Part shown: piece after piece, positions 1 to 8,683 of the stretch | Layout: each line of letters starts with the position of its first letter | Numbering within the stretch: position 1 is the stretch's first letter | NCBI RefSeq assembly: GCF_030813595.1 | Contig: NZ_JAUSUH010000002.1 | Span: forward strand, 186,001-250,000 | DNA length: 64,000 bases | Reading direction: 5' to 3' | Origin: Ancylobacter vacuolatus | Lineage (GTDB): Bacteria > Pseudomonadota > Alphaproteobacteria > Rhizobiales > Xanthobacteraceae | The notes under the pieces: generated by a model | What the model was told of the DNA's origin: nothing | Database searches by the model: none | Seen by the model: only the letters and a program-made list of their open reading frames with translations | Program-made: the position numbers and the translations under genes

Positions 1-594
1 CTGTTCGACGCCGCCGCCGGCGTGAAGATGCCGGAGGAAGCCGGCGCCGCCCTCACCCGCGTGCGTCTCGCCGATGGCCCGGTGCGGGCGCAGATGGTGC
101 GCGACGTGCTGGCCCATGACCTGCCGGTGGAGCGGCTAGCCGAGCATGTCTATGTCGCGGCCGGCCTGCAGGTGCATTTCGCCCGCCGCGCCGCCGCGCT
201 CGACGCAAAAAAACTGGTGCCGGTGGGCGACGGCGTGTGCCCGGCCTGCGGCGGCCCGCCGGTGGCCTCGCTCATCGTCGAATGGCCGAACGCGCATGGC
301 AACCGCTTCTGCGCCTGCTCGCTCTGCTCCACCCTGTGGAACTATGTCCGCATCCGCTGCTGCGCCTGCGGCACCACCAAGGGCATCGGCTATCAGGAAA
401 TCGAGGGCAGCCCCGGCACGGTGAAGGCGGAAACCTGCGACGAGTGCCACACCTATGTGAAGGTGATGTACCAGAACAAGGATGTCACCCTCGAGCCGGT
501 GGCCGACGATATCGGCACGCTCGGGCTCGATCTGATGATGCGGCAGGGGCCCTATCGGCGCGCCGCCTTCAACCCGTTCCTGCTCGGCTATTGA
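1..594 (+). CDS. fdhE: Formate dehydrogenase accessory protein FdhE, 5' end outside window
   Basis: The frame is open from base 1, so the start lies upstream; 197 codons are visible. The protein carries four cysteine pairs typical of the rubredoxin-like FdhE fold: CPACGG, a CACSLC stretch, CCACGTTKG and CDECHTY, spaced over about 85 residues. FdhE is a cytoplasmic iron-binding chaperone needed for maturation and activity of respiratory formate dehydrogenases, whose catalytic subunit normally contains selenocysteine. selA begins 10 bases after the stop, so the gene is probably the last of an fdh operon reading into the selenocysteine genes. The C-terminal FNPFLLGY ending is the usual end of the family. 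Identification is firm; only the N-terminal third is missing. Confidence 0.93.
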   Translation: MFDAAAGVKMPEEAGAALTRVRLADGPVRAQMVRDVLAHDLPVERLAEHVYVAAGLQVHFARRAAALDAKKLVPVGDGVCPACGGPPVASLIVEWPNAHGNRFCACSLCSTLWNYVRIRCCACGTTKGIGYQEIEGSPGTVKAETCDECHTYVKVMYQNKDVTLEPVADDIGTLGLDLMMRQGPYRRAAFNPFLLGY

Positions 595-604
595 GGGCGC
601 CGCG

Positions 605-2026
605 ATGGACGCGCCCTCTCGCCCCGCCGCCCCCTCCCCGCGTGACCTGCCCTCGGTCGACCGTGTGCTGGCGACGCCGGCCGGCCAGCAGGCGGTGGAA
701 GCGTTCGGCCGCGCCCCGGCGACGCAGGCCATCCGCGCCGCGCTGGACGAGGTGCGCGCCTGCCTGCTCGCGGGCAAGCTCGCCGCCCTGCCGGCGCCCG
801 ATCATGTGGCACTCGCCGCCGCTGAGGCGCTGGAGCGCAGCGCCCGCTCGCATTTGCGCCCGGTGTTCAACCTCACCGGCACGGTGCTGCACACCAATCT
901 CGGCCGCGCCTTGCTAGCGGAAGAGGCAGTGGAAGCCGCCACCCGGGCCATGCGCGCCGCCGTGGCGCTGGAATATGATCTTGCCACCGGCAAGCGCGGC
1001 GAGCGTGACGACCATGTGCGCGAACTCCTCATCGAGCTGACCGGGGCGGAAGACGCCACGGTCGTCAACAACAACGCCGCCGCCGTGCTGCTGGTGCTGA
1101 ACACGCTCGGCCTCGGGCGCGAGGCCATCGTCTCGCGCGGCGAGCTGATCGAGATCGGCGGCGCCTTCCGCATGCCCGACATCATGGCCCGCGCTGGGGT
1201 GAGGCTGGTTGAGGTCGGCACCACCAACCGCACCCATCCCAGGGACTATGCCGGGGCGCTCAATGACGCGACCGGGCTGGTGCTGAAGGTGCACACCTCC
1301 AATTACCGCATCGAGGGGTTTACCCGCGAGGTGCCGGCGCGCGAACTGGCCGCCATCGCCCATGCGCGCGGCGTGCCTGTGGTCAATGATCTCGGCTCCG
1401 GCACGCTGGTCGACCTCGCCCGGCTCGGCCTCGCCCATGAGCCGACCGTGCGCGAGGCGGTGGCGGAAGGGGCGGATATCGTCACCTTCTCCGGCGACAA
1501 GCTGCTCGGCGGGCCGCAGACCGGCTTCATCGTCGGCAGCAAGGACCTCATCGCCGCGATCAATAAGAACCCGATGAAACGGGCGCTGCGGGTCGACAAG
1601 ATCCGCCTCGCCGCGCTGGAAGCGACACTCAGGCTCTATCGCGACCCGGACCGGCTGGCCGCCCGGCTGCCGACCCTGCGCCTGCTGGCGCGCTCGCGCG
1701 CCGACATCGCCGCCCGCGCCCATGCGCTGGCAGAACCGCTCGCGGCCGCCTTGGGCGAGGATTTCGACATCGAGATCGTCGACTGCGTCAGCCAGATCGG
1801 CTCGGGCGCCCTGCCGCTGGAAACCCTGCCGAGCGCCGGCTTCGCCATCCGCCCGGCGACGGAGGCCTCCGGCGGCCGGCTGAACGCGCTGGCGGCGGCG
1901 CTGCGGGCGCTGCCTGTCCCGGTCATCGGGCGCATCAGCGAGGGCGCGCTGATCCTCGATCTGCGCTGCCTGGAGGACGAGCAGGGCTTTCTGGCAAGCC
2001 TCGCCCATATCGGGGGGCCGGGATGA
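605..2026 (+). CDS. selA: L-seryl-tRNA(Sec) selenium transferase
   Basis: SelA is the PLP-dependent decamer that turns seryl-tRNA(Sec) into selenocysteyl-tRNA(Sec) using selenophosphate. The 473-residue length matches the family. An N-terminal tRNA-binding domain (about residues 1-80) precedes the aminotransferase-type core, with [15 protein letters not shown] near residue 88 and the PLP lysine in [11 protein letters not shown] at Lys299 (Lys295 region in E. coli). The ATG at 605 follows fdhE by 10 bases, and the gene overlaps selB by four bases (ATGA), which indicates translational coupling. The order fdhE-selA-selB-selC is a compact selenocysteine cassette serving formate dehydrogenase. A selenophosphate synthetase gene (selD) is not in the window. 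Confidence 0.97.
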   Translation: MDAPSRPAAPSPRDLPSVDRVLATPAGQQAVEAFGRAPATQAIRAALDEVRACLLAGKLAALPAPDHVALAAAEALERSARSHLRPVFNLTGTVLHTNLGRALLAEEAVEAATRAMRAAVALEYDLATGKRGERDDHVRELLIELTGAEDATVVNNNAAAVLLVLNTLGLGREAIVSRGELIEIGGAFRMPDIMARAGVRLVEVGTTNRTHPRDYAGALNDATGLVLKVHTSNYRIEGFTREVPARELAAIAHARGVPVVNDLGSGTLVDLARLGLAHEPTVREAVAEGADIVTFSGDKLLGGPQTGFIVGSKDLIAAINKNPMKRALRVDKIRLAALEATLRLYRDPDRLAARLPTLRLLARSRADIAARAHALAEPLAAALGEDFDIEIVDCVSQIGSGALPLETLPSAGFAIRPATEASGGRLNALAAALRALPVPVIGRISEGALILDLRCLEDEQGFLASLAHIGGPG

Positions 2027-4152
2027 TCATCGGCACCGCCGGCCATATCGACCATGGCAAGACCGCGCTGGTCGGCGCGCTCACCGGCGTCGATACCGAC
2101 CGGCTGAAAGAGGAGAAGGCGCGCGGCATCTCCATCGATCTCGGCTTCGCCTATCTGCCCACACAGGCCGGCACGCTCGGCTTCATCGACGTGCCGGGGC
2201 ACGAGAAGTTCATCCACACCATGCTGGCGGGGGCGAGCGGCATCGACTTCGCCCTGCTGGTCATCGCCTGCGATGACGGGGTGATGCCGCAGACGCGCGA
2301 GCATCTCGCCCTGATCGATTTGCTCGGCATTTCGCGCGGCCTAGTGGCGCTGACCAAGGCCGACCTCGCCGATGACGCCCGCCTTGCCGAGGTGACGGGC
2401 GAGATCGCTGCGCTGCTGGAAGGCACGGCGCTGACGGGTGCTCCGGTCCTGCCGGTGTCAGCCCATACCGGCGCGGGGGTGGAGGCGCTGCGGGCGCGCC
2501 TCATTGACGCCGCCCGCGCCTTCGCCGCCCGGCCGGGTGAGGGCCACTTCCGCCTCGCGGTGGATCGCAGCTTCACGATTGCCGGCGCCGGCACGGTGGT
2601 GACAGGCACGGTGCTCTCCGGCCGGGTGCGGGTGGGCGACCCGCTGATGGTGAGCCCCGACGGACGGCCCGCGCGCCTGCGCTCGCTGCACGCGCAGAAC
2701 CGCAAGGCGGAAGAAGGCCGCGCCGGCGACCGCTGCGCGCTGAATCTGGCCGGCGAGGCGATCAGCGCCGAGGCGATACGGCGGGGCGACATGGTGCTCG
2801 ACCCCTCGCTGCACGCCCCCACCGAGCGCATCGACGCCACACTCACCGTGCTGGCGGGCGAACCGAAGCCGCTCGGCGCGTGGTTTCCGGTGCGCTTCCA
2901 CCACGGCGCCAGCGAGGTCGGGGCCCGGCTCGTGCCGCTCTCGGACGAGGCGCTCGCCCCCGGCACCACAGGCCTCGTGCAGATCGTGCTGGAGCGCCCG
3001 ATCGCGGCCGCGGTGGGCGACCGCTACGTGATCCGCGACACCTCGGCCCAGCGCAGCCTCGGCGGCGGACGGCTGATCGACCTGCGCCCCCCCGCCCGCA
3101 AGCGCCGCACGCCCGAACGCCTCGCCCAGCTCGGCGCTCTCGCCGAGAGCGAGCCGGATGCGGCGGTGGCGGGGCTGCTGGCGGTCGCGCCGTGGCATCT
3201 CGACCTCACCGCCTTCGCCCGCGACCGCGCGCTGGCGGCGCAGGCCCCGGCGGAGATCGCGGCCCGGCTCGGCCTTGTCGCCCTCACCGCCGGCGGCAGC
3301 CTCACCGCACTGTCACCGGAGCGCTGGTCGCTCTATGGCGCGGCGCTGCGGGCCGAACTCGGCCGCTTCCACGAGGCCAATCCCGACCTGCCCGGCATGG
3401 GCGCGGAGAAGCTGCGCCTCGCGCTCACCCCTCGCCTGCCCAAGCCCGTCTTCACCGAGGCGTCGCGCCGCCTGGCGGAGGACGGCGCGCTGGTGCTGGA
3501 AGGCGCCTGGGTGCGGCTTCCCTGCCATGAGGTGCGCCTCACCGACAGGGACGAGCGCCTGTGGGAGAGCCTCGCGCCCCACCTCGCCGGAACCGCACGC
3601 TTCCGTCCCCCGCGCGTGCGCGATCTCGCCGCGATGACCGGCGAGGCGGAGAGCGAGATCCGCCGGCTGATGAAGCTGCTCGCCCGCATGGGCCGGGTGG
3701 ACGAGGTGGCGCATGACCATTTCTTCCGGCGCCCCACCCTCGCCGAGATGGTGGCGATGGCGAACGCCCTGTCCGCCGCCGCGCCGGGGCGGGACTTTCC
3801 CGCCGCCACCTTCCGCGACCGCATTGAGGAAGGCGGCCACGCGGTCGGGCGCAAGGTGGCGATCCAGATCCTGGAATTTCTCGACCGCCACGGCGTGACC
3901 CTGCGGCGCGGCGACCTGCGCCGGATCAACCGCCACCGGCTGGACCTGTTCGGCGCGATCGACGACACTGCGGTCGAGCCAGCCAATCCCGCCCCGACAC
4001 CGGGCGCGGATGCGCCTTCTGGAAGAGCGTTACCTCCGGTGAGGTATCCGGACTTCAAATCCGGAAGGGGCCGCGAGCCGGTCCCTGGTGGGTTCGACTC
4101 CCACTCTCTTCCGCCATCTGCCTCGCCGCCCGGCCCCGGTCAGGGCCGTTAG
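2023..4152 (+). CDS. selB: Selenocysteine-specific elongation factor SelB (reading frame extends through selC)
   Basis: SelB carries selenocysteyl-tRNA to UGA codons marked by a SECIS hairpin. The N-terminal GTPase shows G1 AGHIDHGKT, switch [13 protein letters not shown]3 DVPGHEKF and G4 TKADL, followed by the EF-Tu-like beta-barrels (to about residue 350) and winged-helix repeats that end near [12 protein letters not shown] (about residue 645). The open frame is 709 codons, whereas SelB proteins usually have 610-650. No stop codon occurs before the selC gene, and codons 667-698 are exactly the 96 bases of the tRNA gene. The tail after about residue 650 is Pro/Gly-rich and has no domain character, so the functional protein probably ends before it. 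The start overlaps selA by four bases. Confidence 0.95.
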   Translation: MIIGTAGHIDHGKTALVGALTGVDTDRLKEEKARGISIDLGFAYLPTQAGTLGFIDVPGHEKFIHTMLAGASGIDFALLVIACDDGVMPQTREHLALIDLLGISRGLVALTKADLADDARLAEVTGEIAALLEGTALTGAPVLPVSAHTGAGVEALRARLIDAARAFAARPGEGHFRLAVDRSFTIAGAGTVVTGTVLSGRVRVGDPLMVSPDGRPARLRSLHAQNRKAEEGRAGDRCALNLAGEAISAEAIRRGDMVLDPSLHAPTERIDATLTVLAGEPKPLGAWFPVRFHHGASEVGARLVPLSDEALAPGTTGLVQIVLERPIAAAVGDRYVIRDTSAQRSLGGGRLIDLRPPARKRRTPERLAQLGALAESEPDAAVAGLLAVAPWHLDLTAFARDRALAAQAPAEIAARLGLVALTAGGSLTALSPERWSLYGAALRAELGRFHEANPDLPGMGAEKLRLALTPRLPKPVFTEASRRLAEDGALVLEGAWVRLPCHEVRLTDRDERLWESLAPHLAGTARFRPPRVRDLAAMTGEAESEIRRLMKLLARMGRVDEVAHDHFFRRPTLAEMVAMANALSAAAPGRDFPAATFRDRIEEGGHAVGRKVAIQILEFLDRHGVTLRRGDLRRINRHRLDLFGAIDDTAVEPANPAPTPGADAPSGRALPPVRYPDFKSGRGREPVPGGFDSHSLPPSASPPGPGQGR
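4021..4116 (+). tRNA. selC: tRNA-Sec (anticodon TCA)
   Basis: This is a 96-base selenocysteine tRNA. The D stem is 6 bp (4031-4036 with 4041-4046) around a four-base CGGT loop. The anticodon arm TCCGGA-CTTCAAA-TCCGGA (4047-4065) places TCA at 4055-4057. A long variable arm follows, then the T arm GTGGG-TTCGACT-CCCAC (4088-4104), discriminator G and an encoded CCA (4114-4116). The acceptor has seven perfect pairs (GGAAGAG with CTCTTCC); the expected eighth pair is C4028 opposite T4105, a mismatch. The gene sits wholly inside the selB reading frame, and its first base is the first base of a SelB codon. Confidence 0.96.
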
Positions 4153-4189
4153 CCTTCCACCGGCGCGTGCCGCCGTGCCCGGCGGGCGC

Positions 4190-5077
4190 TCACCCCATCG
4201 CCGGCGCCGGTGTGCCGGAAAGCTCGGCCTCCTCCGCCTCCAGCGCCGCGCGCTGGCGCGCCGCCGCCGCCGCGTCGGAGCGGCGCTTGTAGATCTCATA
4301 GGCGATGGCGCCGATCACCGTCACCGCGACGATCACCACCGCCAGCGCCGAGATCGCCGGGGTCGAGCCCTGCCGCACCCGCCCGGCCAGCACCGTGGTC
4401 AGCGTCTTGTCGGACAGGATGGCGAAGGTCGTGGTGTTGTAGTTCTCGAAGGAGGACAGGAAGGCCAGCACCGCCGCCGAGGCCAGCGCCGGCTTGAGGA
4501 AGGGCAGCAGGATGTGGCGGAACACCTGGGGGTAGCTGGCGCCGAGGTCCAGCGCCGCCTCCTCCTGCGAGCGGTCGAAGCGCTGCAGCCGGGCGAGGAT
4601 GATCAGCATGCAATAGGCGGAGATGAAGCTCGCCTGCCCCAGCACGGTCAGCACCACCCCGTCATAAAGAAAGCGCGTGCCGGTCTGGCCGGTGAACTGG
4701 CGCCAGAACACCACGGTGGAAATGCCGATGATGATGCCGGGGGTCAGCACCGGCGAGACCACGACGAGATAATAGAGCGAACGCACGCGCGGCTGGATCT
4801 GCGTCATGATGATGGCGCCGGCCAGCCCGATCGGCACCGAGATGCACACCACTAGCAGCCCGATCCACAGGCTCATCTTCAGGCCCGCCATCATGTCCTG
4901 GTCGGCGAACAGCGCCGAGAACCAGTCCAGCGTCACCCCTTCGATCGGCCAGACCTGCGGGTATTGCGGGGTGTTGAAGGCGGAAACCGCCATCACCGCC
5001 AGCGGCCCGAGCAGATAGAGGAAGAACACCACCGCGTAGAGCGCGAACATCACCCGCTGGAACGGACCCGGATTCAT
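4190..5077 (-). CDS. ABC transporter inner-membrane permease, PotC type
   Basis: A 295-residue permease of the polyamine/iron/opine ABC class (PotC side). It has an N-terminal membrane helix (about residues 12-34), about six helices in all, and the EAA loop, seen here as EEAALDLGASYPQVFRHILLP, which contacts the ATPase. The C-terminal tail is long, hydrophilic and Ala/Glu-rich. The ATG overlaps the stop of the preceding permease gene by four bases (5074-5077). With the upstream ATPase, second permease and binding-protein genes it forms one importer. The substrate cannot be fixed from sequence; putrescine/spermidine or a related cationic amine is the family default. Confidence 0.9.
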   Translation of the reverse strand: MNPGPFQRVMFALYAVVFFLYLLGPLAVMAVSAFNTPQYPQVWPIEGVTLDWFSALFADQDMMAGLKMSLWIGLLVVCISVPIGLAGAIIMTQIQPRVRSLYYLVVVSPVLTPGIIIGISTVVFWRQFTGQTGTRFLYDGVVLTVLGQASFISAYCMLIILARLQRFDRSQEEAALDLGASYPQVFRHILLPFLKPALASAAVLAFLSSFENYNTTTFAILSDKTLTTVLAGRVRQGSTPAISALAVVIVAVTVIGAIAYEIYKRRSDAAAAARQRAALEAEEAELSGTPAPAMG

Positions 5078-6084
5078 CGCGTGATTTCTCCAAGGCTGAG
5101 CCTGAACGCCTTGAGCACCACCAGCACGAAGATGATGCAGCTCACCAGCAGGATGAAGGCATAGGCAGCCCCCTGCGGCCAGTTGAAGGCCTGGTAGAAG
5201 CGGTCATAGACGATGGGGGTGAACCACAGCGTGCGCGGCCCGCCCAGCACCAGCGGCGCCGCCAGCGCGCCGGCGGTCAGCATGAACACCAGCGTGCAGC
5301 CTGAGGCGATGCCCGGCTTGGCATGCGGCAGCACGATGAAAGCGTGGATGTGCCACCACGGCGCGCCAAGGTCCCGCGCCGCCTCCACCTGGTTTTTGTC
5401 GAGGCTCTCAATGGCGTTGTAGAGCGGGAAGATCATCATCAGGAGATAGGCGTAGGACAGGCCCATATAGAGGCCGACATCGGCGCCGAGGAAGTCGATC
5501 GGCTCATCGGTGAGCCCGCTTCCCATCAACATCTGGTTGATGATGCCCCCCGAGGAGAGGAGCACGCGGAAGGCGAAGGCGCGCAAAATCTCGTTCACCC
5601 AATAGGGCAGGATCAACAGCAGCAGCAGCACCCGCAGCCGCGCCGCCGTGGCCGATTGCGCCATGTGGAAGGCGAGCGGGTAGCAGATGGCGAAATTGAT
5701 CAGGGTGATGACGATGCTCACCCCGATGGTGAGGAAGAAGGCCTTGATGTGCAGCCAGTTCCATTCGGCGGTCGAGGTGGTGGAGCCGAACAGGAAGTAG
5801 CGGTAATTCTCCAGCGTGTAGAGGTCCTTCGGCCCGCCCATCTGCGAGGGCGGCAGCTTCGGGCGGAACGACATGTCCACCATGGCGAGCTGCGGCAGCA
5901 GGATGATGAAAAAGGCCCAGAAGCCGACCGCTAGCACCAGATAAAGCCCGATGGCGAGGCCGTTGCGCTGGAAAAAGCCGCCCCCGCTCGCCACGCCGGT
6001 GCGGCGCTCATAGGCGGCAAGGGCGAAGAAGAACACGACCACCGCCAGAGGCAGGCCGAAGACGAAGGCGAGGCTGCCGCTCAT
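5074..6084 (-). CDS. ABC transporter inner-membrane permease, PotB type
   Basis: A 336-residue permease pairing with the PotC-type protein downstream. The start is taken as the ATG at 6084 (MSGSLAFVFGLPLAV), one base after the ATPase stop, because any upstream start would overlap the ATPase gene. Two N-terminal helices precede the canonical six-helix permease core. The EAA loop reads NQVEAARDLGAPWWHIHAFIVLP. The extra N-terminal helix region (residues 1-60) is seen in several proteobacterial homologues. Stop and next start overlap as ATGA. Function: half of the transmembrane channel of the importer encoded at 4190-8505. Confidence 0.9.
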   Translation of the reverse strand: MSGSLAFVFGLPLAVVVFFFALAAYERRTGVASGGGFFQRNGLAIGLYLVLAVGFWAFFIILLPQLAMVDMSFRPKLPPSQMGGPKDLYTLENYRYFLFGSTTSTAEWNWLHIKAFFLTIGVSIVITLINFAICYPLAFHMAQSATAARLRVLLLLLILPYWVNEILRAFAFRVLLSSGGIINQMLMGSGLTDEPIDFLGADVGLYMGLSYAYLLMMIFPLYNAIESLDKNQVEAARDLGAPWWHIHAFIVLPHAKPGIASGCTLVFMLTAGALAAPLVLGGPRTLWFTPIVYDRFYQAFNWPQGAAYAFILLVSCIIFVLVVLKAFRLSLGEITR

Positions 6085-6085
6085 C

Positions 6086-7165
6086 TCAGTGCCTTTCCGG
6101 CCGGGCCAGCAGCAGCGCGTCTTCCGGGCGGAAGCCGATGCGCAGCGTCTCGCCCGGGGTGGGCAGGGCGGCAAGCGCGTTGGCGCCAAGGCTCGCCATC
6201 ACCTTCTGCCCCGTGCGCACCCGCAGCGTCACATGGGTCACGCTGCCCTCATAGGCGACGTCGAGCGCCTCGCCCTCGAAGCCGGCCGTGGTGCCATTGG
6301 CGCGCAGCTGCATCACCTCCGGCCGCACGAACAGCAGCGCTTCCTGCCCGACATCGAGCGCCACCGGGTTGCGGCCGGCAAGCGTGCCGAGCGGCGTCTC
6401 CAGCGTCGCCATGGCGCCGTCGCGGGCGGTGATGCGGCCGCGAATCTGGTTGTTCTCGCCAACAAAGGAGGCGACGAAGGGCGTGCGCGGCTCGGCATAG
6501 ACGGCGCGCCCGTCGCCCACCTGCTCGATCACCCCGGCATTCATCACAGCGATGCGGTCCGACATGGTCAGCGCTTCGCCCTGGTCATGGGTGATGTAGA
6601 TGAAGGTAATGCCGACCCGCTTCTGGATCGCGCGCAGCTCCGAGCGCATATGCTGGCGCAGCTTGAGGTCGAGCGCGGAAAGCGGCTCGTCGAGGAGCAA
6701 CACGGACGGTTCGACGGCAAGGGCCCGGGCAATCGCCACGCGCTGCTTCTGGCCGCCGGACAGCTCGGACACCTTCTTGTGGCCATGCTCGGCGAGCGCC
6801 ACCTGGATCAGGAGGTTCTTCACCTTCTCGTCGCGCTCGTGCCGGGGCACGCCGCGCACCCGCAGGCCGTAGCCGATATTCTCCGCCACCGTCATCATCG
6901 GGAACAGGGCGAGGTTCTGGAAGATCAGCGCGGTGGGGCGCTTGTTGGGGCCGATGCCCTTCATGTCGGCGCCGCCGATCCGCACCTGCCCGCGCGTCGG
7001 CTCGATGAAGCCGGAAATGGTGCGCAGCAGCGTGGTCTTGCCGCAGCCGGACGGCCCGAGAAAGGAGAAGAACTCGCCCGGCTCGATGGTGAGATTGGCC
7101 TCCTTCACGGCGACGAAATCGCCAAAGGTGACATTGACGCCCTCAAGCTCGACGGCAGCGGCCAT
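6086..7165 (-). CDS. ABC transporter ATP-binding protein, PotA type
   Basis: A 359-residue ATPase of the spermidine/putrescine class. It shows Walker A GPSGCGKTT, signature LSGGQKQRVAIARAL, Walker B VLLLDEPLSALD and the switch histidine in ITHDQGEAL. The C-terminal 100 residues form a TOBE-type regulatory domain (FVRPEVMQLRANG and following). It energises import by the two permeases encoded directly downstream on the minus strand. It is separated from the binding-protein gene by about 165 bases that hold a perfect palindrome at 7281-7313. Confidence 0.93.
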   Translation of the reverse strand: MAAAVELEGVNVTFGDFVAVKEANLTIEPGEFFSFLGPSGCGKTTLLRTISGFIEPTRGQVRIGGADMKGIGPNKRPTALIFQNLALFPMMTVAENIGYGLRVRGVPRHERDEKVKNLLIQVALAEHGHKKVSELSGGQKQRVAIARALAVEPSVLLLDEPLSALDLKLRQHMRSELRAIQKRVGITFIYITHDQGEALTMSDRIAVMNAGVIEQVGDGRAVYAEPRTPFVASFVGENNQIRGRITARDGAMATLETPLGTLAGRNPVALDVGQEALLFVRPEVMQLRANGTTAGFEGEALDVAYEGSVTHVTLRVRTGQKVMASLGANALAALPTPGETLRIGFRPEDALLLARPERH

Positions 7166-7280
7166 GCGGATTTCCGTTCAGTTGGGTTGCCGTCACCCGG
7201 ACGCCGCGGCAGCGGCGATCCGGGGGGGGTGGGACGGGCGGGGAGCGTGCAGCGGGCAGCCCACGCGTTGACCAAAAACG

Positions 7281-7313
7281 CCGTCATGCCCGGGCTTGGC
7301 CCGGGCATGACGG
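7281..7313. repeat. Extragenic palindrome, 14-bp perfect arms
   Basis: Arms CCGTCATGCCCGGG (7281-7294) and its exact complement (7300-7313) enclose a five-base loop CTTGG. It lies between the binding-protein gene and the ATPase gene of a co-directional operon. Palindromes around CATGCCCGGGC are a common dispersed element in Bradyrhizobium- and Xanthobacter-type genomes (general knowledge). In this position it could stabilise or partly terminate the binding-protein mRNA, raising binding protein over membrane subunits, as REP elements do in malE-malF. That role is inference. Confidence 0.8.
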
Positions 7314-7332
7314 TATTAAGCCGGCAAACGCC

Positions 7333-8505
7333 TCACGCCGCCTTGAACTTCTCAGCGTACTGGGTGCGCAGCTCGGCGTACCACGACGGCTCCGGCGGGC
7401 GGCTCCACAGATTGTCCAGCGCGTTGCCGGGATAGGCTTCGGCGAAGTTCTTCTTGGCGACCTCGGAGAGGAACTTGTCGGCGCCCTTCACCACGGGGTT
7501 GTAGCCCGAACCATTGGCGACCATGGCCGAGATCTCGGGCGTGTGGATGAAGTTGATGAACTCATAGGCCTGCGCCGTGTTCTTCGCCGCCTTGGTCATC
7601 GACCAGCCGTCGATCCAGGTAATGGCGCCTTCCTGCGGCGCCATATAGGCGACCGGCTTGCCGTCCTTCTTCAGCGACAGCGGCGGGCCGTCCCAGGTCT
7701 GGCCGATGACGCAGCCATTCTCCATGAAGCCGGACTTGGTGTTGTCGGCCGAATCCCAGAACTGCTTCACCTGCGCCTTGTTGGCGACGGCGAATTCGAG
7801 GATCGGGTCGTAGATCTTCTTCATCGTCGCCTCGTCCTTGAAGGCGTCGAGCATGCGGTTGGAGGGCAGCTTGCCGGTCTTGTCCCACCACAGGCCGATG
7901 CCGAGCAGCAGCGAGTGCGGGCGGCCCTGCATCTTGCCCTTGAACTCCGGCGCCCACAGCGTGCCGTAGCTCAGCGTGGGGTATTCCAGCTTGGCGAGGT
8001 CGGTGCGCCAGGCGATGGCTTCCGAACCCCAGCAATGGGGCACATGGTACAGCCCGCCATCCCAGGTCCACACGCTGGTGGAACCTTCCAGCATCGCCGG
8101 CAGCACCTGGTCGAGCTTCAGCTTGGAGGTGTCGTAGGGGGCGAGCACGTCGAGCTCGCGGAACTGGGGCGCGCGGTCGCGGGTGGGGGCGCACAAATCG
8201 AAGCCGTCGCCCTCGGTGGCCTGCAGCTTGTTGATCTGCTCCTCGTTCTGCGAGAACGGGGTGGAGTTGACCTTGATGCCGGTCTTCTTGGTGAATTCCG
8301 GGATCACCGGCTCGGGCAGCTCGTCGGCCCAGTTGAGCAGGTTCAGCTCGCCGGAGGAGGAGAAGGCGTCGCGCACGAGATAGGGGCCGGCGGCAGTCAT
8401 GGCGCCGGCGGCCAGCGCGCCCTTGAACAGCACGCGGCGGGTGAAGCTGCGGGCGGCGAGCAGCGTCTCGATCGACGAATTGGTGGGCTCGGTCTTCTTC
8501 GTCAC
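7333..8505 (-). CDS. ABC transporter periplasmic substrate-binding protein, PotD/PotF type
   Basis: A 390-residue extracytoplasmic binding protein. The start is taken as GTG at 8505 (VTKKTEPTNSS) because a GAGGGGA ribosome site lies just before it; the longer open frame upstream has no binding-protein character. The N-terminus has a twin-arginine-like signal, FTRRVLFKGALAAGAMTAAGP, so export may be by Tat. The mature part starts with the family pattern GELNLLNWADELPEPVIPEFTKKTGIKV. Residues such as WDGGLYHVPHCWGSEAIAWR and WTWDG resemble the ligand cleft of PotD/PotF proteins. It captures the ligand for the permeases and ATPase encoded downstream on the same strand. Confidence 0.9.
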   Translation of the reverse strand: MTKKTEPTNSSIETLLAARSFTRRVLFKGALAAGAMTAAGPYLVRDAFSSSGELNLLNWADELPEPVIPEFTKKTGIKVNSTPFSQNEEQINKLQATEGDGFDLCAPTRDRAPQFRELDVLAPYDTSKLKLDQVLPAMLEGSTSVWTWDGGLYHVPHCWGSEAIAWRTDLAKLEYPTLSYGTLWAPEFKGKMQGRPHSLLLGIGLWWDKTGKLPSNRMLDAFKDEATMKKIYDPILEFAVANKAQVKQFWDSADNTKSGFMENGCVIGQTWDGPPLSLKKDGKPVAYMAPQEGAITWIDGWSMTKAAKNTAQAYEFINFIHTPEISAMVANGSGYNPVVKGADKFLSEVAKKNFAEAYPGNALDNLWSRPPEPSWYAELRTQYAEKFKAA

Positions 8506-8683
8506 GGCGTTCCCCTCGGAATGGCGATGGATCGCCTGACGAGGAGCACGAAGCATGCCAGCGCCGCGCCCGCCGTTGCTGCGTTGCACAATCGCGACGG
8601 ATCGCTTGTCGAAACCCGACATGCAACCGCCACTGGCGCGCAATTCAGCACGCCCGCGCGCCCGCCTGCCTGTGAATCGGGCG

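Noticed and set aside
4088-4855. 255-codon plus-strand frame after selC
   Set aside because: It is antisense to a clear ABC permease gene and rich in Arg/His/Gly.
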